Of a DNA stretch of 64,000 nt, positions 45,031 through 56,272 are shown one piece after another. Below the pieces are notes generated by a model that was given only the letters and a program-made list of their open reading frames with translations, made no database searches and was not told the origin of the DNA. The stretch's first letter is position 1, and every line of letters begins with the position of its first letter. Source of the DNA: Coptis chinensis (Eukaryota; Streptophyta; Magnoliopsida; Ranunculales; Ranunculaceae); NCBI GenBank assembly GCA_015680905.1, contig CM027380.1, forward strand, positions 33,100,001 through 33,164,000. Direction: 5' to 3'. The position numbers and the translations under genes were made by a program.

Positions 45031-45660
45031 GTTTTAGTATTATATATATTTTAAAATATTTGTCATTATTGGTTTTTTTTTTTTTTTTTTTTCATTTGCT
45101 ATTATATATTTTGTGATGTTATTTTTTGTATAATTTAATTTTCCACATGTAATTTGTTTTGGTTTGGTTTGGTTTGGTTTGGTATATAATTTATTTAAGC
45201 CCAACGTTCACTTTAACTAAATCCATAGTTATATAATTTATTTAAGCCAACGTCCGTTTTAACTGAATCCTCATATTAGTATTAAACTATTCTTTTTGGT
45301 GTAAGGCTTTTAGGAAAATCATTTTTGGTTGAAAATATTGTTTTTTGCAATTTATTTTTTATTTACGTAATTAGCTATATTGTTTAGAAAAAGTTGGAGA
45401 CTCTGTGAAACTCTAAATGGGATTGTTTCTTTATTTATATCATCCTTTTTCATAATTAGTAATAGAGTTTAGAAAAAACTGGAGTCTATGTGAGTGCTCC
45501 AAAAAATAGATTGATTGGTGAGGGTATAACTATAATATATATCTAAGGATTTGGAATTCCTTTTTTTCCGTAATTAGTACTAGAATTTACAAAAAGCTGG
45601 AGACTCTGTGAAGCCTTGAAAAATAGAGCCAAGAGGGCATAGCTATAATATATATCTAAG
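45031..45660. repeat. Simple repeats and a roughly 130-bp tandem unit
   Basis: A T run at about 45073-45092 and a (GGTTT)n run at 45157-45183. From 45380 to 45660 a unit containing 'aaaactggagtctatgtgag' and 'ataactataatatatatcta' recurs two to three times, ending with 'atatatctaaggat'. It abuts the broken edge of the D LTR. No gene was found. Confidence 0.55.
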
Positions 45661-46201
45661 GATATAGGAGAGGGTTAGGGTTACATTTTTTGTGCATGGG
45701 GCAAAAAGGGGGACTTTGGGCCTCAAAAGTGAGCCCAAAGTTCATTAGGTTAAGTCTAAAGAGGTCATAACTGCTAGAAATTTTTTATTGCCCTTTTCAT
45801 CTACTTTTACAGCTCTGATTAGGGCAAGGTTAGGTCCATTAGAAAGTTTATTCCGAGCCAGTTGTTTTGATATAAAGTAGGCCCAATTCTGACATCTGAG
45901 TCCAAAGATATGACCATTTGAAGTTCTATTGACGTTTCTGTTCTTTTTCTACCCGAATTGATTTTGACTGGGCTTGAAAAAGGTTTTTCTTCATGATTAT
46001 TGGGCTTTAAATGTAGAACTTCCTCGACAATCATCTTGACTCGTTTTCCATGCAAAATGACATCTTTAAGCGCATAAACATCTTCAAGACCTGAAATACA
46101 CAAAAACACGTAAACAATACTAACTCTTATTTATTATAAACATAATTGGCCTAAATAGAATACCATTAATGGGTTTAAACTACACTATTGGGTGCTTATC
46201 A
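45660..46201 (-). repeat. Truncated 3' LTR of element D and its polypurine tract
   Basis: In element orientation the LTR begins TGATAAGCACCC at 46201, directly after the purine-rich GTTTGGGGTGGT (plus 46202-46213). Internal blocks match the LTRs of A, B and C, such as 'acacgtaaac' and 'ccaattctgacatctgagtc' near 45890. It ends abruptly at about 45660, missing more than half the LTR. Confidence 0.7.
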
Positions 46202-47793
46202 ACCACCCCAAACAACATTTTGCTTGTCCTCAAGAAAAGATGAGAAATAAAAACAGATAAGTGGCCAAAAATGTGGTCCTAACTAATCTCGTTTCGCAGA
46301 GTGTGATTGCATTGACCATATGCAATAAGGCCTTAAACCACTATGAATTCTCTAGTGGACGAGTTATAGCCTCGTGAGAGTTTCCTAGAGATGATACTCA
46401 CAAACTTCATTTATACTAAAACGACTAAGAAATAAAAGTAATTGTCCCCTAATTTTATCTCAGATATTTATACATTTCACTAGCATTTAAACAATGATCA
46501 TCAATCTAACTACTAAATTAATACATGCATAATAATCAAATCATCTTAAGATAAACAAATATACACTGAACTATGATATGAAATGCAATGGCAGGTCCGT
46601 TTCTGATACTTTTGGGTAGCGTGCCTAAGTAGGTTATCACAAGGAATGTGTCAAGACATATAACACTCTGATTTTTCCACTCAAGTTTCCTAACTCCAGT
46701 GTGCAGCGAGCACACATTTTCTCATAATCTCAATGACAATCCAAGAAAGCCAAGGTCGATCAAACACATCTACCACTTACTATCACACCAACCTATTCCT
46801 AATTGAGCTAGAGGTCTTTATTAGGTGATACGGGGCGTAGGTGTTGGTTTAAGAAAAACGAGAATGGATATTCAAATAAACAAGTTTGAGATAATAGGTT
46901 CTTTAAAATATGTAACTAGAGAAAACATTGTTCTTACTTTGATTAAACACTTAGTTTCCATCTTTAGCCTTTTTATTTTGGCTTTTTGACTCCTTTTATT
47001 CTATTTTTTGGAGTTTTATTTTATTTCTATTTTTTTTCTTTTTTTTTTTTTTTTTTTTTTTTCTCTTTTCTTTGGATGGAAACTTCTTTTCTTTTTCTTT
47101 TCTAAAGCAACTAACTAAATTTTTGGTTTTCCACAGGTCTTTCTCTTTATTCTCTTTACTTATCCTATTTCTCAGACTCATTCAAGATAGGTATGCTTAT
47201 TTTTATTTTTATTGGTTTAAAAGATGGGTAAAGGATTTGTAGTTGTGAAAAGGCTATATGAAAGGCTCAGTGGGGCGACTAGCGGATAATTATTTATAGG
47301 TATGAATTTTTAGCTATATCAATCCAAAGAGGGCCTACATTCTCGCTTAGGATATGGTATGGTGATCAAGCAAGTGGATGTGTGATTTTTCTACTTGGAT
47401 TTTACTTCTCCCTTGTGTCATTACTTAGATATTTCACTCATATGAGGCTTTTAGGTTAGATGCTCACTGGTATGTATTAAGTACTCTAACCTAGGTCTCA
47501 GAAAAATACTGCCAAGTACAATTAAAGATGCACATGCAATATGTTCAAGAAAAGATGCAATGACTATTACCTACATATTAATCTAAGTTTCAAAATTTAA
47601 AACCTAATTCAACTACTAGATGATATTTCTAAACTAATATCATCATGGAGAAGGGAACAATACCATTATCACTAAATGCATAGTATAAACTTTATTTATG
47701 ATTTTTTTTTTTCTAATTTTTATATGACAAATGATACGTAATATACAACCTAATATATGCTTAAACATTTACAACATATTTCTATACCACCCC

Positions 47794-48134
47794 AGTATGA
47801 ACTTAAAAACTACAAGTAAGAACCGAAGAGCTAAAAATTCATGCTAGAACTAGTCTTTCTCTCTATCTCTTTTTCTTTCTCTCCTCTCCTTTTTTCACTT
47901 TGTGGCCTCCCTTCTTCTTCTCTCCATCATCTTCTTTTTATACCACTTTTCCACTTCATCTGGTTCGTCCACCTATCTTTCAATCCCTCGGTCCCTCTTT
48001 TCGCTGTACCTATGCCACGTCCGCGGTCTAGGGTTCTGCGGTCACGATTCCATACTCCTCGACTTCCCCTATTATATTACATCCCATTCCTTATCCTGTT
48101 GACCTAGTCCACCTCTCATTATTAGGCTACTACA
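47794..48134 (-). repeat. 3' LTR of element E (341 bp)
   Basis: Matches 57465-57790. Ends in element orientation are TGTAGTAGCC...ATACT; the terminal A of the other copy's TATACA is changed here. It contains a 15-bp extra segment near 48027 relative to the 5' LTR. The purine-rich GAGAAGGGGCATTTG (plus 48135-48149) upstream is the likely polypurine tract. Confidence 0.85.
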
Positions 48135-48660
48135 AATGCCCCTTCTCGACTCTGCGGTTCTGTTAGTGGACCCGGGATCGATAATTCCCACCGCTCTTTT
48201 ACCTTGACAGCTCATCATGTTCTTCATCGATTTGCATGTGATGTTGATGGCAATCATCACGCTCATTTTCTACAGCCCCTCGTACCTCGAGCTTCCACGC
48301 GTCACCATTTGCCTGGGTATGTTGTCTAATTCTTCAATTTTCTCAATTTTCAAAAATTACTTTTCTACCCCTCCCCTATTTAAACTTCTCAACTTCTCTT
48401 CCCTTTCTCATTTCAGTTTCCCTCTCTCCCTTTGCTTTTCTACTGCTCAGCTACCTTCCCTTTTTTTGGCCAAACTCCGACTCGCGTTCGCTTCCCTCGT
48501 TCATCCGGTGACTCCCTATTCTCTCCAGCGCACTCTTCGAGCTTATCACCTCTCTCTTCACTCCCCTTGGTAAGTTTTTACTTTAGGCCTTTCTCTCTTT
48601 TGTTTGTACTATGTTTTTGAGTTGGTTCGATATCTTGCGTCTGTTCATCTTCGTACCCCA
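48135..48660 (+). promoter_or_regulatory. Region upstream of the antisense ORF, possible promoter
   Basis: Between the 3' LTR and the antisense ATG lies pyrimidine-rich sequence with 'cccctatttaaacttctc' at about 48377, a possible TATA-like element about 285 bp upstream of the ATG. Long CT-rich tracts (48395-48600) resemble a plant 5' leader. No other gene was found. Confidence 0.35.
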
Positions 48661-50958
48661 TGTCAGGCTTCGAAACCGGTGACTCTTCCTCTTCCCAATC
48701 TGACAGAATAGCATTTCCACCCGCTCTTGGCCCTGCTGCGGTCCCCTCCACCTCCGGTCGTCAAGCCCCTTTACCCCCTCTAGATATCGTAGACCTAATT
48801 TGACCGCAATTAGGGCTGCCTACGGCATTCCTGTCGATATAGTGCTGGAACACGTGCCATCTGTAGTCACCCATTACCCTCATCTGGTTCCCCGATGACC
48901 GGGGTACCTTGTAGTTATTATAGGTCAAATTATCGCCGATCTACAGCTTCCTCTCACTCTTCTTGATGTCGAGGTGTGCAATCACTTCAATATTCTCCCC
49001 CGCCAAGGTATAGGGAATTTTTAGAGAATTATGTATGCCGCGAACTAGTACAACAAGACCGGCAAACCCAAGATTACCAGCTGCGACATCTACTCTCAAT
49101 ATTATATCAAAACTAGTACCAAAGATGTCAGTGTTGGGTACCAATCCTTTTGTGTACGCCCTCAGAAGCAATCTTTTGTACTTCGTGTCACCACCTTTGA
49201 CAAGGTGTGGCACCACTACCCGTTATACGTGTCAGGTCAATTTCTTTTCACGGACATTCCTTCTGATTTAACTCTTACCCACCTTGCCTTCATAAAACGT
49301 GGTGAGTGCCTTATCTCTTCCCTTCTCTCTTGATATGCTACTCCTGTTGTCACTAAACCGCGATTCCTCTTTGTTTTGCAGGTTGGCGGCTAGATTCCAA
49401 GTCCAGAATCTACTCCAGCATCTCTTGTCCCATCTTCCAAAGACTTCGCGAACTCGGTCCTGCTCAAGCCAACCGCCTGGGTATCCATCCCACTACCGCT
49501 ACTCCCCTGTTGCCAATTTCCGACCTACACAATATTGGCGATTTCTCTGCTCCATTTTATCGTCCTCCCCCTCCCAAAGAGCGGAAACCCATGACATCTC
49601 CTCCACCAAGGAAAAGGCCTCGCACCCATACCTCCTACCACCATCATCCCCGAACTTCCTCGCGATCCCCCGCCTCCCTTGAATCTCACGATCCTCCCCA
49701 CTCCTTGGCTCCTGAAGACATCCCTTCACACCGCTCTATCTCTAACTGGGACGATCAGTACACTTCACCTCCCCTCCCAACGATATGGATGTCCGTAAAC
49801 AAAAATTGTTCGACAGTGATTCCGACGAGGATGAGGTGATGGAGGTTCCCTCCAAAGAGGTGCGGGCTCTTGTTGACCAGATTCCATCCAAAAGGCAAAG
49901 GACCACTGCATCTGAAGAACCTGCCCCCTCCACTCAGCGGACCTCTACATCTGAAGAGCCAGCACATACCACTTCACCACTTCATCCTGTTGTCTCCTCC
50001 CCCCACACACGCCGGCCTGGCAAAGAACCAGCTCCGCCTACTGCCCCGACATCCGAACTTGCAGCTGCAAAGGACTTCTGTCTGATTTTTAAGGTGTGCA
50101 ATCACAGGGTGAACATTGCGGACTCCGCTCTAGACAATGCGGTCGTAGCCTCCTCTCTATTTTACAATGCTCACTTGCCCAAGGACATAGTATATGCTGA
50201 CAGTGGTTCGTTTGATCAGCACCATACTTATTTGTATACCAACTGGGAGAGGGTACAACTTTTTTTTTATCCATCTTTCTCTTTGGTCCTAGGTGAGCCT
50301 GGACATCTCCTTCATGATCCGTGGCCTTTTCAGTGCCAAGAATAATGTGGCAGCCATGGAGCAAGAACTTTACAGCCCCGCTGGACTAAGAGCTGCCTAT
50401 GCCGGCCTCAATCCGATCTCAAAGCTGCCAATTTAGCTAAAGTCAAGGCACAGGATGAGCTCAGGTCCGCGGAGTCATCTCACAAACAATATATGGATAA
50501 GGTCAACGAACGCCTAAGCCATCAAAGGGAAGTGCTCCTCCAACAACAACAGCTCAATTTGGATGCCCTCACTCAACAGCACCAGGCAGCCGTAGACGCC
50601 CTCAATCAGAAGCATCAGGATGCTACCGCCGAACTGCTGCAGGAGCACCAAATGGACATGACTGTTCTTTGCGACCGCTTCAAGGTTCTGGCCAACAAGA
50701 GGGTGGCCAAGAAGATCTAGGAGGAACATGCGCGGCTCACCCAGGAAGGCCGACTTCTCCCCGAAAGGCCTGCTACCCCGGTGGTCGAATCCCCTGAGAT
50801 CACAAGGGAAGAAGTGTTGGCCCCCGATGTCATTTCAAAACACCCTGTGATAGAAGGAAACCTTTTCCCAGCGGCGGCCACTGATGAGACCACCGCTACA
50901 GCCACCGAAGGATCTACTGATGAGATGATTGTTGATGAGCCCACCTTGGGAATGCCCT
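48661..50958 (+). pseudogene. Antisense ORF of element E, 'putative gypsy type transposon' (Transposase_28-like)
   Basis: Encoded opposite to gag-pol. Readable blocks are MSGFETGDSSSSQSDR (48661), RAAYGIPVDIVLEHVP (about 48810), DLQLPLTLLDVEVCNHFN (48940-49000), TFDKVWHHYPLYVSGQFLF (49190-49250), a GTGAGT..TTTTGCAG intron (about 49300-49380), a proline-rich and DSDSDEDE acidic part (49560-49850), KDFCLIF, a short intron near 50252-50292, SLDISFMIRGLFSAKNNVA, and a C-terminal Gln-rich coiled coil (50490-50720) ending EPTLGMP. The GIP(x)DIVL and LPLTLLDVEVCNHF patterns are those of the plant Transposase_28 family often found in Tat elements. Several frameshifts occur. The role is unknown. Confidence 0.65.
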
Positions 50959-51179
50959 AGGAACTTTTCTGTATTAAGACACTATTACAAACTCGTAATT
51001 TGTCTCGCTCTATGTTTAGTGATTATGATGTTTGATTTTGCTCAGTGTGCATGTTGTCTTTTTATCTTTGAACTTTATCTATTTGTTTAACTTGCAAAGT
51101 ATCCCCACATGTAACTTTTCATGTCTCTGGTCAGTCCTTTGCCCTCTCCTTAGCGCTGCCCCACATGTTTCGCACATCT

Positions 51180-51990
51180 CTCGTCCATGGAGGGCTTACC
51201 CCACTCCACGGACTCGCACGGACCCCGACGCCTACTAGAACAACTCATCGTGCTCCAAGCTCCACCTAGCACTGGTTTCAGCAAAGGGCTCATCCCCTCC
51301 GCTGCCTCTCCCTCTGATGGGCGTAGAAGCCTGATGGGGCCACTCTCCTTGCCCCATGAGTTCCCTTGCCTCTCTGATCCGCGAAGGGCTCATCCCACTC
51401 CGTAGGCTCAATCAGGCCATGAAGGCTGCTAGACCAACTTGTCTCGTTCCAGACTCCCTCCAACTCTAGCGTCAGCGAAGGGCTCATCCCCTCCGCTTCC
51501 CCTCCCTCTAATGGGCGTGGAAGCCTAATGGGGTCACTTTCCTTTCCCCATGTGTCTCTCGCATCTCTGATCCGCGGAGGGCTCATCCTACTCCGCAAGC
51601 TCGATCAGGCCATGAAGCCTGCTGGAACAACTCATCTTGTTCCAGGCTCCCTCCAACTCTGGTGTCAACGATCAGGCCATGAAGCCTGCTAGAATAATTC
51701 ATCTTGTTCCATGCTCCCTCCAACTCTGGTGTCAGCGAAGGGCTCATCCCCTCCATTGTCTCTCCCTCTGTTGGGCATGTAAGCCTGAGGGGGGTCACTC
51801 TCCTTGCCCCATGTGTCTCTCGCATCTCTGATCCGCGAAGGGCTCATCCCTCTCCGCAGGCTCGATCAGGCCATGAAGCCTGCTGGGACAACTCATCTTG
51901 ATCTAGGCTCCCTCCAACTCTTGTGTTAGAGAAGGGCTCATCCCCTCCGCTGCCTCTCCCTCTAATGGGCGTGGAAGCCTGAGCGAGGTC
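51180..51990. repeat. Roughly 190-bp tandem repeats in the untranslated region of element E
   Basis: The motif 'gaagggctcatcccctcc' or close variants recurs at about 51283, 51385, 51473, 51574, 51736, 51835 and 51930, two per unit of about 190 bp. 'gatcaggccatgaagcctgc' recurs at about 51410, 51604, 51670 and 51866. An extra 67-bp local duplication lies at 51601-51735. The block is GC-richer than the surroundings and noncoding. It lies between integrase and the antisense ORF. Confidence 0.8.
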
Positions 51991-52088
51991 ACTCTTTTTC
52001 ACAAAAGTGTTGTGGTCTTATATATTTACAAACAGCTCGAGTCCTTTGATTTGGACTATCACTACATTGCTTTGTAACTTTATTACAT

Positions 52089-53282
52089 TCAATTGTAAAA
52101 CTTTTTCAACATTTCTACATTCCAAGGCTTTTCTATCAGTTTGCCCTTCATTGTTCGTAGCTTATAAGTACCAGCACCTCCTACTACCACCACGGTGTAT
52201 GGCCCTTCCCAATTTGGACCCAACTTCCCATCTTTTTCCCTCTTTGTACTTGGAGTCACTCGGCGGAGCACCCACTCTCCTATCTTGAATTTCAGCGGCT
52301 TGACCCACTTGTTGTATTGCCTCTGTAATCGCATGTGATACTCCTTTAATTGAATGCGAGCTGAGTCTCTTTTCTATTCTGCCAAATTCAAATCCCCTGC
52401 CAAGATGCACCAATTCGATCCCTCCTCCATGACCTTGGTTTGCATGGCAGCTTCCACCATCTCCAAAGGAATCACGGCCTCGACGCCGTAGTCTAAGGCA
52501 AATGGGGTCTCCTTGGTGGTAGTCCGAGGTGTAGTTCGATAAGCCCAAATAACATGGTTCAACTCGTCTGCCCACGCATCCTTCTTGTCTTCCAACTTCC
52601 TTTTAATGTTGTTCATTATCGTTTTGTTGGAAAATTTAGCCTATCCATTGCCCTCGGGGTTGTAGGGGGCAGAGAACCCCTGTTTCACCTTGTATGCCTG
52701 CAGAAACTCAGTCACCTTTGCTCCCATGAACTGTGTCCCATTGTCCGCAATGATGGCATATGGCAGCCCAAATAGACATATGATGTTCTCCCATAGAAAC
52801 TTAATCACCTGCGTCTCCTTCACATGTTGTAAAGGTACGGCTTCTATCCACTTGGTGAAGTAGTCCGTGGCTGCCAGCATATATCTCCGCTTGCCGCTAA
52901 CCATGGGAAGTGGTCCTACGATATCCATTACCCACATAGCAAAAGGCCACAGACTTGAGACATTATGCAGAGGTTCCACGGGAGCGAATATCAGCTGTGA
53001 AAATCTCTAGCACTTGTCACACTTCTTAGTGAATTCTACTGCATCCCTTTTCATGTGGGGCCAAAAGTAGCCCTGCGTCAATAGTCGGTGTGTTGTAGTT
53101 CTCCCGATGGAGTGGCTCCCATAGTCTCCCTTATGTAATTTTGTCGACACCTCTAAAGATAACCGTGACCCTAGGCATTTTAACAATGGCCCATTGAAGT
53201 TCTTTCGGTACAATTCACCTTCCAACAGAAAAGATCTCTGAGAAGCCTGTTCCAACCTTTTTCTTTCTTTCTTATCTGTCAC
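52089..53282 (-). pseudogene. Integrase of element E, catalytic Glu lost
   Basis: The N-terminal zinc-binding part has THRLLTQGYFWPHMKRDA and KKCDKC (53100-53010). The core has WVMDIVGPLP (first catalytic Asp, about 52925) and AIIADNGTQF (second Asp, about 52755). Thirty-six residues later, where the catalytic Glu is expected, the sequence reads GNG-stop-AKFSNKTI (52660-52635): the Gln codon is a stop and Glu has become Lys. The C-terminal part keeps KLGPNWEGPYTVV, the GPY/F module, and ends at 52089. Further stops occur at 53010 and 52375. The protein would insert element cDNA into the genome; this copy cannot. Confidence 0.85.
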
Positions 53283-53747
53283 CTATTTTTCCTCCAAGAA
53301 ATGCTTAATGGGATCCATCCATCCCCTTTCTTTTTCTGTAATCTGACACACCTCTATCACCTCCTCTGTGCTTGGCTTCTCCAATCTTCCTACCCGTATC
53401 GTTCTTTCCTCGGACCCAAGTATGGCTGCAGCCATGTACGTCAGGGCATCCGCATGCTTATTCTCACCGCGACCCAAGTGTACAAATATGAGCTTCACAA
53501 ACTTGTTGGACCTTTCGTGCACCACCTTTAAATACTTAGCCATTTGCGGACATCGAGCAGCGAACCCTCCATTTTCCTGACACACCACTAGATTAGAGTC
53601 GGAATACACGGTCAGTTCTTTTACTCCCAAGTCCTCGGCCATTCTCAATCCCAATATCACTGCCTCATACTTTGCTTCGTTACTTGATGCCGTGAACCCT
53701 AGTTTCATGGTCTGCTCTATTCTGTTATTATCAGGTGTAACGAACAC
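53283..53747 (-). CDS. Second RNase H-like domain of element E
   Basis: An open 154-codon stretch with EQTMKLGFTASSNEAKYEAV, LGVKELTVYSDSNLVV (catalytic Asp) and VHLGRGENKHADALTYMA (catalytic Asp near the end). This is the extra, archaeal-type RNase H that Tat elements carry between the RT-linked RNase H and integrase. The E-A-K-Y-E-A motif supplies a catalytic Glu. The first ATG at 53747 is not a true start, since the domain belongs to the polyprotein. It is linked to integrase by a stop at 53283. Confidence 0.75.
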   Translation of the reverse strand: MFVTPDNNRIEQTMKLGFTASSNEAKYEAVILGLRMAEDLGVKELTVYSDSNLVVCQENGGFAARCPQMAKYLKVVHERSNKFVKLIFVHLGRGENKHADALTYMAAAILGSEERTIRVGRLEKPSTEEVIEVCQITEKERGWMDPIKHFLEEK

Positions 53748-53798
53748 AACCCCTATGCCGCTGGATGCGTCCGTGGCAGATCCATCTGCGAATACTCT

Positions 53799-55387
53799 CT
53801 ACCCATTCCTCTTATCCCAAGGGTCTAATAGGTCGGGATCTACATCCCTCTCTGGTTCCATGACCATATCTTCTCCCCAAGTGGGATCTTCTGCGAATTC
53901 TGCCAGAAACTCCGCTACAGCCTGTGCCTTCTCCGCGGTTCTTATCTGGTATTGTACCTCATACAAACTAAGCATCACTGCCCATTTCAATATTCTGCCC
54001 AACTTCTCTGTCCTTAATGCTTGTTTGAGAGGTAGGTTAGTCACCACCACCACTGAGTGTGACTCGAAGTAGGGTTTCAGCTTCAGGGCCGAGAAGATGA
54101 AAGCAAGGACATACTTCTCAATTCTACTATACTGCGTCTCTGCATCCAACAATGTTTTGCTTTGAAAATAGACCGGCTTCTCCATTCTGTCGACTAGTCG
54201 GACAAGAACTGAACTAACTGCCATACTCAATAGCACCCAAATACAGGTATAACTTCTCCCCCTGCTCTGGTCGTGATAGCAAGGGAGCCTTGCCCAAATA
54301 CCTCTTCAACTCTTGAAACGCCTCCTCGCATTCTGATGTCCATAAGAAATTTGGGGTGCTTCTCAGTAACCGATACAGCGATATACATTTGTCAGATGAT
54401 TTGGAAATAAATATATTCAAAGCCGCAACCCTACCCATAAGCCGCTGCACTTCCTTGACATTCTGTGGTGATGACATCTCCACCAAGGCTCTTATCTGTT
54501 CAGGATTAGCCTCTATCCCCCGATGAGTAACAATGTAGCCCAAGAATTTTCCTGTGGTCACTCCGAATGTGCATTTATCTAGATTCAACTTCAAATTGTA
54601 CTTTCCCAGTATCCCGAATGTCTCTCTTAAGGCCTCTAAATGCTCCTCCTCAGACATGCTTTTCTCCACCATGTCATCTATGTATATTTCAATCCCTTCC
54701 AAATCTTACTTCAAACATTTTCTCTCCTAACCGTTGGAAAGTGGCTCAGACATTTTTCAATCCAAATGGCATCCTTGTATAGCAATATGTGCCGCCTTCT
54801 ACGACAAATGTTGTCTTCTTCTGATCCAGTCCGTACATCGCGACCTGATTATACCCCATATATGCATCTATGAACAAAAATATTTTCAATCTTGCTGTCC
54901 TATCCACCAATTCATCCACCCGCGGCATGGGATAGCTATCTTTCGGACACTCTAGATTCACATCTGTAAAATCGACACACATATGAACCTTGCCATTCTT
55001 TTTTGGTACCGCGACCACATTGGATAGCCAATCTGTGAATTCCACTTCTCGTATTATTCCAGCTCCTTTTAACCGTGCAACCTCTTCGCGAATGCCCTCC
55101 GCATACTTTGGTCTAATGCTCCGCATCCTTTGCCTCACTGGCTTGGCATCTTCTTTCATGTGTAGTCGATGACACGCGAACTTTGGGTATAATCCCATAA
55201 CATCCTCAATTACCCACACAAACACATCTTTGTTCTCTGACAAGAATTGTATTAACTTACTCTTCCACTCCTTCGACAAACTGGACCCTACCGATGTGAA
55301 CCTCTCTTCCTCCCCTTTCCCAATATTCACTACTTTAATCTCGTTGAGCATCTTCGGATCCACCATTGACTCCTCCTCCCCCTCCAC
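53799..55387 (-). pseudogene. Reverse transcriptase and RNase H of element E
   Basis: 55387-54746 carries the N-terminal RT fingers and palm: RQRMRSIRPKYAEGIREEVA, NVVAVPKKNGKVHMCVDFTD, DSYPMPRVDELVD, FLFIDAYMGYNQVAM and YCYTRMPFGLKN, then a stop. 54702-54214 carries the active site EIYIDDMVEKS, NLKLNLDKCTFGV, FLGYIVTHRGIEANPEQIRA and the start of the connection. After another frameshift, 54236-53799 holds the RT-linked RNase H (VYFQSKTLLDAETQYSRIEK, FESHSVVVVTNLPLKQAL). The Y-I-D-D motif is intact. The breaks are a stop and frameshift between 54746 and 54702 and a shift at 54236-54214. Confidence 0.88.
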
Positions 55388-55405
55388 TGAGGTGCACTGT
55401 AATTG

Positions 55406-56010
55406 CTATGATTGCCTCTTCCTAGGGTTTGAGTTCTCTTCTTTTGGTCCACAGATCAACCGTTTTACTGTACCCTGATGATTGTTCTTGGCCATCACCT
55501 GATCTCCGTGAACTTCAAACATGCCCGTTGGGGTGGGAAATTGTATCACTTGATAGTATGTTGATGGGACATCTTGCATCTCGTGAATCCACCGCCTTCC
55601 TAAAATCGCATTGTACTGAGAAGAAGAATCTACAACCATAAACCGTGCGAAGACCGTCACTGGACCTGTGGTTACCGACAATAAGAGTTCTCCCATAGGC
55701 TTCGTCATACTCCCATTGAACCCTTATAAATTAGTTTGCGGAGGCCTCAACTGCTTAAGATCAATCCCTATTTCTTCCAAAGCTCCTTTGAACAACAAAC
55801 CCACTGCACTACCACAATCAATCAACACCCTCTTCACCATCTAATTGTCCATCGCTACTGTGATGACCAACGCGTCTTCATAGGGAGAATCCACTGCCCG
55901 TAGATCCACACTACTAAAGACGATCATGTCTCTGTCCTCCGCTGATCCTACCCTTGGTCACGGCCTGTCTGTCCCGCCATTGATCTGTTGGATGCTCGCG
56001 GTTCTCCTCA
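55406..56010 (-). pseudogene. Aspartic protease of element E
   Basis: The active-site block reads RVLIDCGSAVGLLFKGALEE (about 55835-55775), with Cys in place of the second residue of the usual D-G/S/T-G. Then, after a stop near 55730, come GSMTKPMGELLLSVTTGPVT and YNAILGRRWIHEMQDVPSTY, the conserved second half with LGRxW. An upstream part near 55890-55850 gives EDALVITVAMDN. One in-frame stop lies in the middle and another at about 55843. Confidence 0.75.
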
Positions 56011-56272
56011 CCCTATCTCTATGAGCATTATGACTTAGTACCTCTCCACTAAAAATCACATTAATAGTTCCCAATATTTGGTCCTGGCGCGGCAAGCGCC
56101 CCTCAATCTGTGCACCCCTCACAAATTAACTCATCCTCCCTTTTTCCACCAATCGCTAAACCAACCACTTTGGTGCATAACAGTCGTCAGTCTCATGATT
56201 TCGTATCTGATGATAGGTGTAGAAAGGTTTATCAGGCAGTTCTATTGGTGTGTTCTGCGGCCCTTCATATCC

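Noticed and set aside
46996-47181. Small basic protein on the minus strand
   Set aside because: The Lys run comes from a T-rich simple repeat at 47030-47062 within the D untranslated region.
51032-51901. Several open frames on both strands
   Set aside because: They are translations of the 190-bp tandem repeat block of element E and change frame between units.
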